DNA of 64,000 nucleotides from Caulobacter henricii (lineage in GTDB: Bacteria; Pseudomonadota; Alphaproteobacteria; Caulobacterales; Caulobacteraceae), in contig NZ_CP013002.1 in assembly GCF_001414055.1 (NCBI RefSeq), forward strand, positions 992,001 through 1,056,000, in the 5' to 3' direction. A program made the translations under genes and the position numbers. The notes beneath the pieces were generated by a model. That model was not told the DNA's origin and ran no database searches. It worked only from the letters and a program-made list of their open reading frames with translations. This document shows, piece after piece, positions 52,301 to 59,770 of this stretch (the first letter of the stretch is position 1; every line of letters starts with the position of its first letter).

Positions 52301-55300
52301 CCACGGGGGTCTCTGCCCTCAACTCGACCCAGACCGCCGCCCTGAATGCCACCCAGATCAAGGGCCTGACAGCCACCCAGATCAAGGGACTGTCGACCGC
52401 CGACATCGGTGAACTGCTCGACACCCAGGTCGCGGCCCTGACCGTCGACCAGGTGAAGGCGCTGTCGGAGACCAATATCTCGGCCCTGAGCCAGACTCAG
52501 GTCGCGGCCCTGACCGGCACCCAGGTGGCAGCCCTGACCACGACCCAGCTGAAGGGGCTGTCGACCGTCGATATCGGCGAGTTGTCGGCGACCCAGGTCG
52601 GCCAACTGGGCGCAGCCCAGATCAGCGCCCTGTCGGTGACCAACCTGCAGGAACTGACCACCACCCAGATCGGCGGCCTGACCGCCACCCAGATCGGGGC
52701 CATTTCGACGACCAACATCGTCGAGCTGGAAACGGCGCAGTTGCGGTCCCTGAACGAAACCCAGGTCAAGGGCCTGACCGCAGCGCAGCTCAAGAGCTTT
52801 GGCGCTGACGAAATCTCCGCCCTCGTCGACACCCAGGTCGCCGCTCTGACGGCAACCCAGGTCAGCGCCCTGTCTACAACGGCCATCAATGCGCTCGATG
52901 CGACCCAACAGTCGACCTTGTCGACGACCCAGATCAAGGCTCTGACCACCACCCAGATCGCCGGGTTCAACGGTGGCAACACGTTCTTCCTGCTCGACAC
53001 CCAGGTGGCGGCCCTCACTGGCACGCAGCTGGCTGCGCTGAGCACCGGCAATCTGATCCAGCTCGCCAACAACGACACCCAGCAGGCTGCCCTGACCACC
53101 ACCCAGGTCAAGGCGCTGACAACGACCCAGGTCTCAGGCCTGAACGGCAGCCTCGCGCAGTTCGATGTCACCCAGATCCAGGCCCTGACCGCGACCCAGG
53201 TCGGTGCGTTCCAGTCCGGATCGACCGGCTCTCTGAACGCCACCCAGGCCGCGTCACTGACTACCACCCAGGTCGGGGCCCTGAAGGGAGACGCTCTTCA
53301 GACCTTCTTCGCGGCGCAAGGCGCCAACATTCAGTCGACCCAGATCCCGGCCTTGACGACCTCGCAGATCGCAGGCCTGCCGGGGGGCTTGGCCATTGGA
53401 TTGCTGAATGAGACCCAGTTCGGGGTGTTCAGCGCTACCCAGATCGGCGCGCTGAAGATCTCCGACATCCTCGCTCTGACCAACGAGGATATCGGCGTCC
53501 TCTCGACCACCCAGATCAAGGGCTTCACCACGTCGCAGATGGCGGCGATGAACCCCGGCGTCACCGACGCTTTGGTTGGGACCCAGATCGAAGCCTTTAC
53601 CACCAGCCAGATTGCGGCCCTGTCGGCCACCAGCTTCAAATATCTGGATGAAACCCAGGCTGCGGCCCTGACCACGACCCAGATGAAGGCCCTGACCGCG
53701 ACCCAGCTGAAGATGCTGGATCCGAACGACCGGGATGACTTCAGCGGCACCCAGCTGTCGGCCCTGTCGGCGGCCCAGGTCAGCAGCCTGACGGCGGACT
53801 TTGTCTCCTATCTCGACGAAACCCGCACGGCCGCCTTCACGGCGACCCAGATCAAGGGTCTGACGGCAACCCAGCTGAAGGGCCTGACGACCACCGATAT
53901 CGGTGAACTGACGTCGACCCAGGTCGGTGCCCTGACGGGTGATCAGCTCAAGGCCCTGGCCGATACCGCGATCGCGGCCCTGAGCGAGACCCAGGTCGCC
54001 AGCCTCAGCAATACTCAGATCCAGGCCCTGACCACCACCCAGCTGCGTGGCCTGGCGCCGACCGACATCGGCGAGCTTTCGGCCACCCAGGTCGGCGCAC
54101 TCGCCGTCGCCCAGATCGCTGCCCTGACCGTCACCGGCCTGCAGTCGCTGTCGACGACCCAGATCGGCGGAATCAGTGCGACCCAGATCGCCGCCCTCGC
54201 GGCCACCAGCATCACCCAGCTGGCCGATACCCAGATCGCGGCTCTGAGCACGACCCAGATCAAGGGCCTGACGGCCGGCCAGCTGACCAACCTGTCGGCC
54301 GCCAAGGCCCAGGGCCTGGCCGACACCCAGGTCGGGGCCCTGACCGCCACCCAGCTGGGCTCGCTGACCGCGACCGCCTTCTCGGCGCTTGACGCCACCC
54401 AGGTGGCCGCTCTGAACGCCACCCAGATCAAGGGCCTGACGGCGACCCAGCTGAAGGGGCTGAACACGGGCGATATCGGCGAACTGGCCGATACCCAGGT
54501 CCAGGCCCTGACCGTTACACAGCTTGGCGCGATGACGGCGACCGGCATTTCTGACCTGAATGCCACCCAGACTGCGGCCCTGTCCGCGACCCAGATCAAG
54601 GGTCTGACGGCAACCCAGCTGAAGGGTCTCTCGACCACTGACATGGCCGAACTGTCGCCCACCCAGGTGGCCGCCATGTCCGCCGACCAGCTTAAGGCTC
54701 TGTCGGAGACCAATGTCTCGGCCATGAGCGAGACCCAGATTGCGGCCCTGGCCAATACCCAGATCCAGGCGCTGAGCACCACCCAGCTCAAGGGCCTCTC
54801 GGTCGGCGATATCGGTGAGCTGTCGGCCACCCAGGTCGGGGCCCTGAGCGCCGCCCAGATCGGGGCCCTGTCGATCACCAATCTGCAGGCCCTGAGCACG
54901 ACCCAGATCGGAGGCATGTCGGCGACCCAGATCGGCACGCTGTCGGCCACCAATGTCAGCCTTCTGGCGGACACCCAGTTTGCCGCGCTCAGCACGACCC
55001 AGGTCAAGGGTCTGACGAGCGCCCAGCTGGCGGGCCTGACCACCGGCAATATCGGTGATCTCGCCGACACCCAGATCGGGGCCCTGACCGCCACCCAGAT
55101 CGGCGCGCTCAGCGCGACCAGCGTCTCGGCTCTGGATCAGACCCAGACTGCGGCTCTGTCCGCGACCCAGATCAAGGGCCTGACGGCCAGCCAGTTGAGG
55201 GGCCTGTCGGCCGTCGACATCGGTGAACTCGCCGATACCCAGGTCGCCGCCCTGACTGCGACCCAGTTGGGTAGCCTGTCGAACACCGGGGTCTCGGCCC

Positions 55301-57549
55301 TGGCCGGCACCCAGGTGGCCGCACTCAACGCCACCCAGATCAAGGGTTTGACGACCACCCAGCTCGCGGCCCTGAACACCACGGATATCGGCGAACTGGC
55401 CGACACCCAGGTCGGTGCCCTGACGGTGGTGCAACTGGCGGCTCTCAGCGCCACCAATGTTTCGGCTCTGAACCAGACCCAGACGGCGGCGATCACGACC
55501 ACGGCGATCAAGGCTCTGACGACGACCCAGATCAAGGGCCTCAACACGACCGATATGGGCGAGTTGTCTGCCGACCAGATCGGGGCCCTGACCACTTCCC
55601 AGATCGCAGCGGTGGACGTCACCAACCTGCAGGCCTTGTCGACCACCCAGGTCGGCGCCCTCAGCGCGGCCCAGATCAGCGTCCTGTCCGCCACGGCTGT
55701 CTCGGCGCTCGCCGATACCCAGGTCGCGGCCCTGAACGCCACCCAGATCAAGGGTCTGACCGCCTCGCAACTGGCCGGGCTGAAAGTCACCGACATCGCT
55801 GAACTGGCCGACACCCAGATCGCCGCCCTGACGCCGACCCAGCTGACCAGCCTGTCGGCCACCAACCTGTCGGCGCTGGACGCTACCCAGGTCGCGGCCC
55901 TCAGCACGACCCAGATCAAGGGTCTGACGGCCACCCAGCTGAAGGGTCTGAGCACGGCCGACATCGGCCAGTTCTCTGAAACCCAGATCGGCGCCCTGAC
56001 GGCGGATCAGCTGAAGGCCCTGTCCGAGACCAATGTCTCGGCTCTGGCCAATACCCAGGTCGCGGCCCTGAGCACGACCCAGGTCCAGGCCCTCACGGCA
56101 ACCCAGCTCAAGGGCCTGTCGATCACGGACGTCGGCGAACTGTCGACCACCCAGGTCGGTGCCCTGACCGCCGCCCAGATCGGTGCCTTTACCGCGACCA
56201 ACGTCCAGCAACTGTCGACCGGTCAGATCGGCGCGTTGAGCGCGACCCAGATCGGCGGCCTGACCACCACGGGCGTCAAGGCGCTGTTCGACACCCAGAT
56301 CGATGTGCTCAACACCACCCAGATCAAGGGTCTGACAGCGGCCCAGGTCGGTGCCTTGACCGTGGATCAGGCCTACAGCCTGGTCGACACCCAGATCGCA
56401 GCCCTGACCACGACCCAGGTCGCGGCCCTGGGCAGCAATATCCGCACCTTTGACGCCACCCAGTTCGGGGCGCTGAACGAGACCCAGGTCAAGGCCATCA
56501 CCACGACCCAGCTGGCGGCGATGGACGATCTGGACATCGGTTCTGACTTCACGACCACCCAGATCGCCGCCTTGTCCGCGACCCAGGTCGGGGCCTTCAA
56601 TCCGAGCGTCCTGCCCGGCATGAGGGATACCCAGGTCGCCGCGCTGAGCACGACCCAGGTCAAGGGCCTGACGACGTCTCAGATGGCGGCCCTGACCACG
56701 ACCCAGGCCGGGGCCCTGGCCGACACCCAGCTGGCCGCTCTGAGCCTGCTGCAACTTGCGGCCCTGAACGCTACCAACCTGTCGGCCCTGAACGAGACGC
56801 AGGTGGCCGGCCTGTCGGCAACCCAGGTCAAGGGGCTGACCAATACCCAGCTCAGGGGCCTGTCGACGACCGATATCGGCGAGCTTTCGGCGACCCAGGT
56901 CGGTGCCCTGACGACCGGCCAGATCACGGCCTTCGCCACGACGGCCCTGCAGGCCCTGTCGACCACCCAGGTCGCCGCCCTGAGCGCCTCGCAGCTTGGA
57001 GCCCTGACCTCGACCGGCTTCTCGGCCCTGGCTGGAACCCAGGTTGCCGCGCTGAACGCCACCCAGATCAAGGGTCTGACGACCTCGCAACTGGCGGGCC
57101 TCTCGACGGGAGACGTCGGCGAACTGCTTGATACCCAGATCGCCGCCCTGACCACGACCCAGCTGGCGTCGCTGAGCGCGACCAATGTCTCGGCCCTCGA
57201 CGCCACCCAAACGGCGGCGCTGAGCACGACCCAGGTCAAGGGGCTGACAACGAGCCAGATCAAGGGTCTGTCGACCACGGATATCGGCGAGCTGTTCGAC
57301 ACCCAGATCGCGGCCCTGACCACCAGTCAGGTCGCGGCCCTGACCAATACGGTGATCGGCGGGCTGACGACGACCCAGGTGGGATCGCTGCTGGGCACCC
57401 AGTTGGCCAGTCTGACGACGACCCAGCTGGACAGCCTGACCACGACCAGCATCTCGGCCATGACCGCGACCCAGGCGTCGGCTCTGACGACGACCCAGGT
57501 CCAGAGCCTCTCGGATCCGCAGATCGTCGCCTATCTGGGCGTAACCTAA
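49381..57549 (+). CDS. giant octapeptide-repeat protein (2722 residues), function unknown
   Basis: Almost the whole protein is octads of the form T-Q-[IVL]-x-[AG]-L-[ST]-x (examples TQIKGLTA, TQLKGLST, TDIGELAD, TQVAALTA), about 340 in all. Octads vary by position, so higher repeats of 7 or 10 octads and of 31 octads are visible. Two irregular segments (about residues 1110-1500 and 2345-2415) interrupt the array. Thr and Ser dominate; I saw no Cys or Trp and one His. There is no classical signal peptide, RTX motif or membrane segment; the C-terminus is LSDPQIVAYLGVT. The regular pattern suggests a solenoid or long fibre. A GT41 glycosyltransferase and an FkbM fusion follow directly, so O-glycosylation of its Thr/Ser is a natural inference. 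Secretion by a C-terminal signal (type I) is possible but unproven. Confidence 0.88.
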   Translation: MSISSLSAAQISALPASVIQSLSTTEIQSLSSTQIGAINASGIEVLADTQVAALSSTQIKALTTTQIPKFAPNVVFDVSQLTTLSGQQVSALTSTQLAGLDTSHIGALSATQVSVLSATNFSGLVGTQVAALSSTQIKGMTATQLKGLSTTDIGELANTQVQALTVAQLGALSGAQVSTLDLTQVAALSTTQIGSLTATQLKGLSTTDIAELSTTQVGALSASQVGSLASTQVSALADTQVAALNATQVKGLTAGQLKDLSTADVGKLLDTQVAALTATQVSSLTATNLSNLDATQTAALNATQIKALTTTQVKGLNAADIGELSETQVSALTTAQVAVLDTTNLKALSTTQVAALSASQIGALSVTNVSAMLDTQVAALNATQIKGLTTSQLAGLTTGDIAELADTQVAALTATQVSALSATGVSALNATQTAALNATQIKALTATQLKGLTVGDIGELADTQVAALTPTQLSNLSATNISALDATQTAALSATQIKGLTSTQIRGLSAGDMAELSTTQIGALTADQVKSLTETNISALVDTQIAALTNTQVQALTTTQLKGLSVGDITELSATQVGALGTAQISALSVTNLQQLSTTQIGGINATQIAALSNTSVTLLADTQFAALSSTQIKGLTVGQLGALTTANVGYLADTQVGALTATQIGALTATGVSALNATQTAALNATQIKGLTATQLKGLSAGDIGDLADTQVAALTATQIGALSATGVSALNQTQTAALNATQIKGLTATQLGGLSTGDISELVDTQIQALTVAQLGALSATNVSALDATQTAALTATQIKGLTTTQLKGLTTTDIGELTGDQIGALTASQTAALAVTNLQALSTTQVGALSAAQIGALSTTAFSALVDTQIAVLNATQIKGLTATQLGALTTGDIGEFADTQVAALTATQVAALSVTGLSALNQTQTAALNATQIKALTPTQLKGLTAGDVGELADTQVAALTATQLGSLSTTGVSALNSTQTAALNATQIKGLTATQIKGLSTADIGELLDTQVAALTVDQVKALSETNISALSQTQVAALTGTQVAALTTTQLKGLSTVDIGELSATQVGQLGAAQISALSVTNLQELTTTQIGGLTATQIGAISTTNIVELETAQLRSLNETQVKGLTAAQLKSFGADEISALVDTQVAALTATQVSALSTTAINALDATQQSTLSTTQIKALTTTQIAGFNGGNTFFLLDTQVAALTGTQLAALSTGNLIQLANNDTQQAALTTTQVKALTTTQVSGLNGSLAQFDVTQIQALTATQVGAFQSGSTGSLNATQAASLTTTQVGALKGDALQTFFAAQGANIQSTQIPALTTSQIAGLPGGLAIGLLNETQFGVFSATQIGALKISDILALTNEDIGVLSTTQIKGFTTSQMAAMNPGVTDALVGTQIEAFTTSQIAALSATSFKYLDETQAAALTTTQMKALTATQLKMLDPNDRDDFSGTQLSALSAAQVSSLTADFVSYLDETRTAAFTATQIKGLTATQLKGLTTTDIGELTSTQVGALTGDQLKALADTAIAALSETQVASLSNTQIQALTTTQLRGLAPTDIGELSATQVGALAVAQIAALTVTGLQSLSTTQIGGISATQIAALAATSITQLADTQIAALSTTQIKGLTAGQLTNLSAAKAQGLADTQVGALTATQLGSLTATAFSALDATQVAALNATQIKGLTATQLKGLNTGDIGELADTQVQALTVTQLGAMTATGISDLNATQTAALSATQIKGLTATQLKGLSTTDMAELSPTQVAAMSADQLKALSETNVSAMSETQIAALANTQIQALSTTQLKGLSVGDIGELSATQVGALSAAQIGALSITNLQALSTTQIGGMSATQIGTLSATNVSLLADTQFAALSTTQVKGLTSAQLAGLTTGNIGDLADTQIGALTATQIGALSATSVSALDQTQTAALSATQIKGLTASQLRGLSAVDIGELADTQVAALTATQLGSLSNTGVSALAGTQVAALNATQIKGLTTTQLAALNTTDIGELADTQVGALTVVQLAALSATNVSALNQTQTAAITTTAIKALTTTQIKGLNTTDMGELSADQIGALTTSQIAAVDVTNLQALSTTQVGALSAAQISVLSATAVSALADTQVAALNATQIKGLTASQLAGLKVTDIAELADTQIAALTPTQLTSLSATNLSALDATQVAALSTTQIKGLTATQLKGLSTADIGQFSETQIGALTADQLKALSETNVSALANTQVAALSTTQVQALTATQLKGLSITDVGELSTTQVGALTAAQIGAFTATNVQQLSTGQIGALSATQIGGLTTTGVKALFDTQIDVLNTTQIKGLTAAQVGALTVDQAYSLVDTQIAALTTTQVAALGSNIRTFDATQFGALNETQVKAITTTQLAAMDDLDIGSDFTTTQIAALSATQVGAFNPSVLPGMRDTQVAALSTTQVKGLTTSQMAALTTTQAGALADTQLAALSLLQLAALNATNLSALNETQVAGLSATQVKGLTNTQLRGLSTTDIGELSATQVGALTTGQITAFATTALQALSTTQVAALSASQLGALTSTGFSALAGTQVAALNATQIKGLTTSQLAGLSTGDVGELLDTQIAALTTTQLASLSATNVSALDATQTAALSTTQVKGLTTSQIKGLSTTDIGELFDTQIAALTTSQVAALTNTVIGGLTTTQVGSLLGTQLASLTTTQLDSLTTTSISAMTATQASALTTTQVQSLSDPQIVAYLGVT
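49573..57543 (+). repeat. three-level tandem repeat inside the giant gene (24 / 168-240 / 744 bp)
   Basis: The basic unit is 24 bp, with ACCCAG (Thr-Gln) recurring at nearly every unit. Marking the codon for the acidic residue of the DIGEL-type octad gives positions 49834, 50002, 50170, 50338, 50578, 50746, 50914, 51082, 51322, 51490, 51658, 51826, 52066, 52234, 52402, 52570, 52810. The spacing is 168, 168, 168, 240, repeated four times, so the superunit is 744 bp. After an irregular stretch phase resumes at 53896, and 54304, 55048 and 55792 are again 744 apart. Confidence 0.92.
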
Positions 57550-57562
57550 GGTTCATAGGTTG

Positions 57563-57587
57563 GCCGGCGCCGCATCGCGGCGTCGGT
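57563..57587 (+). terminator. hairpin between the giant gene and the glycosyltransferase gene
   Basis: GCCGGCGCCGC (57563-57573) pairs with GCGGCGTCGGT (57577-57587), 11 pairs including two G-U, loop ATC, 14 bases after the stop. There is no T-tract, so it may attenuate rather than stop transcription into the next gene. Confidence 0.45.
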
Positions 57588-57723
57588 GGCCGGGCCTGCC
57601 AGGTGACCGTCAGGCTGTGCCGCGTCCGGAATGAGCCGCGATTGGTGAGGTTTGACGGGCGTGCCAACATCATGCGTCGCGAGTCGGACGCTCTCCGGTT
57701 CCGCAGGCGCGCTTGAGAAGACC

Positions 57724-59760
57724 ATGGTTGAAACTGACGACCTCGCCGTCCTCCAGACGATCACGACGCAGGGCCTGCCGCTGGGCGACCTGATCAACGT
57801 CGCCGGGCGCTATGCCGAGGCCGGTCAGGCGGTCATGGCCGAGCAGATCTACAAGATCTGGATCCAGTTCAATCCGGACCATCCCCAGCTTTTCATTGCG
57901 CTGTTCAATTGCGCGACCCTGCAGTCCGCGCTCGGTTCGAGCCCGGCAGCGATCGCCAATCTGGAGCGGGCGATCGCCCTCAATCCCGACTTCATGCCGG
58001 CCTATATCAATCTGGGCGGCTTGCAGGAGCGGGCAGGGGGGCTCGAGGCGGCCATAGCGACCTGGAACGCTGCGGCGACCCGCCCCTTGGCCGTCACCGG
58101 CTCGAACGCCCATTATGTGTTTTCGGCCTACAAGCAGATGGCTCGTGCCCTGCTTGAGGCCCAGCAGAGCGGACGGGCCGAGGCGGCCCTCTGGCGCTGC
58201 GCCGATCTCGACCCGACGCAGCTGGACGCCATCAGCCAGCTGGTCGCTGCGCGCCTGGCCCAGTGCAAGTGGCCTGTGCTCGAACCGTGGGAGCGCGTCG
58301 ACCGTCGCGCCCTTCTGAAAGGGATCAACCCCCTTTCCGTGGCCGCCTATTCCGACGACCCGCTGCTGCAGCTCGGGGCGGCGGCCGCCTTTACCGAACG
58401 CGACGGCAGCTGCCTGCCGGAAGCCATCGTTGCTGAACGCCGTAATGCGCCCATCGACCTGACCGGGCGTCGCCTGCGTGTGGGTTATGTCTCCTCGGAC
58501 CTGCGTGACCATGCCGTCGGCTATCTGATGGCCGAGCTGTTCGAGCTGCATGACCGGGAAAAGGTCGAGGTCTTTGCCTATTATTGCGGCCCGCCGGCCA
58601 CGGACGCTCTCAATGCCCGGACCCGTGCCGCCGTCGAGCACTATACCGATATCCGTGGCATGACCGACGACCAGGCGGCCCGCGCCATTGCCGATGATCA
58701 GATCGACATTCTGGTCGATGTGAACGGCCACACCCGCGACGCACGAACGTCCGTCTTCGCCCGCCGTCCGGCCCCGATCCAGGTCAACTGGCTGGGCTAT
58801 CCGGGCACCATGGGCAGCTCGTTCCACCACTACATCATCGCCGATCCCTGGATCATCCCGCCGGAGCTGGAAGGCTTCTATTCGGAAACCGTCCGGCGGA
58901 TCCCCTGCTACCAGCCCAATGACCGCAAGAGGATCGTGTCGGAGATCAGGCCGAGCCGCGCCGAGGTCGGCCTGCCCGAGGAGGCCTTCGTCTTCTGCTG
59001 CTTCAACGGCCCGCAGAAGATCACGCCCTTCACCTTTGGGCGCTGGATGGAGATCCTGAAGCGGACGCCGGGCAGCGTGCTGTGGCTGCTGGACAGTAAT
59101 CCCGAGACCAATGCCCGGCTGCGCGAGCAGGCGCGCCTGCGCGGCATCGAGAGTGAACGTCTGATTTTCGCGCCCAAGCTGGCCAATCCCTTTCACATGG
59201 CCCGTTATCCCCTGGCCGACCTCTTCCTGGACACTGCGCCCTACGGTGCCCACACGACGGCGTCGGACGCCCTGTGGATGGGCGTACCGGTCCTGACGCT
59301 GTCGGGCCGGGGCTTTGCTTCGCGGGTCTGCGGCAGTCTGGTGCGCTCGGCGGGTTTGGCGGAACTGGTCTGTGAAAGCGCCCAGGACTATGTCGAACGT
59401 GCCGTGGCCCTGGCCGGGGACCGAGCGGCGACGCGGGCGCTCAGCGAGCGACTGGACGCCAATCGCGCCTCCTGCGTGCTGTTCGATATGGACCTCCTGG
59501 TCCGCAGCGTCGAGGAGCTGTTCCTCGAGATGGCTGCCGACTACCAGTCCGGCCAGCGTCCAAAGCCGGCCATGGCCAATCTCGACACCTATCTGGAGAT
59601 TGGTATCGGACTGGATCGGGATGATCGCGAGATGCTCACCGAACCGGCCTTCGCGACCCTGTACAAGGCAGCTCTGGCCCGTCGGCATCAGGCCCGTCCG
59701 CTAGGCCCTGACAGCCGGCTCTGGACGGCCGAGGACATCGCCGCAGCCGAGCGCCCATGA
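57724..59760 (+). CDS. SPINDLY/OGT-type O-glycosyltransferase (GT41) with N-terminal TPRs
   Basis: The ATG at 57724 (MVETDDLAVL) gives 678 residues; the frame is open further upstream. TPR-like helices fill about residues 15-150 (AERYAEAGQAVMAEQIYK-like, LERAIALNPDFMPAYINLG). The GT41 catalytic region runs from about 245 to 625 and follows human OGT closely: GYVSSDLRDHAVGYLM (catalytic His region), VNGHTRDARTSVFARRPAPI with WLGYPGTMGSSF, FNGPQKITPFTFGRW (UDP-contacting Lys), and the nucleotide-binding PYGAHTTASDALWMGVP. Such enzymes glycosylate Ser/Thr on proteins in the cytoplasm. The Thr/Ser-rich giant protein just upstream is the obvious substrate candidate. The sugar donor cannot be told from sequence. 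Ten bases separate it from the next gene. Confidence 0.93.
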   Translation: MVETDDLAVLQTITTQGLPLGDLINVAGRYAEAGQAVMAEQIYKIWIQFNPDHPQLFIALFNCATLQSALGSSPAAIANLERAIALNPDFMPAYINLGGLQERAGGLEAAIATWNAAATRPLAVTGSNAHYVFSAYKQMARALLEAQQSGRAEAALWRCADLDPTQLDAISQLVAARLAQCKWPVLEPWERVDRRALLKGINPLSVAAYSDDPLLQLGAAAAFTERDGSCLPEAIVAERRNAPIDLTGRRLRVGYVSSDLRDHAVGYLMAELFELHDREKVEVFAYYCGPPATDALNARTRAAVEHYTDIRGMTDDQAARAIADDQIDILVDVNGHTRDARTSVFARRPAPIQVNWLGYPGTMGSSFHHYIIADPWIIPPELEGFYSETVRRIPCYQPNDRKRIVSEIRPSRAEVGLPEEAFVFCCFNGPQKITPFTFGRWMEILKRTPGSVLWLLDSNPETNARLREQARLRGIESERLIFAPKLANPFHMARYPLADLFLDTAPYGAHTTASDALWMGVPVLTLSGRGFASRVCGSLVRSAGLAELVCESAQDYVERAVALAGDRAATRALSERLDANRASCVLFDMDLLVRSVEELFLEMAADYQSGQRPKPAMANLDTYLEIGIGLDRDDREMLTEPAFATLYKAALARRHQARPLGPDSRLWTAEDIAAAERP

Positions 59761-59770
59761 GGATCCGCCG

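Noticed and set aside
53254..57210. Long minus-strand open frames opposite the giant gene (up to 1318 residues), also 49336-51708 and several others
   Set aside because: They are shadows of the 24-bp repeat: in these frames ACCCAG-type units have no stop, giving G/R/Q-rich monotonous translations with no fold, start signal or independent context.
49381..57549. CRISPR array, RTX repeats or pentapeptide repeats
   Set aside because: The 24-bp units are contiguous coding DNA without spacers. The octad lacks the GGxGxDxxx motif of RTX, and the period is 8, not 5.
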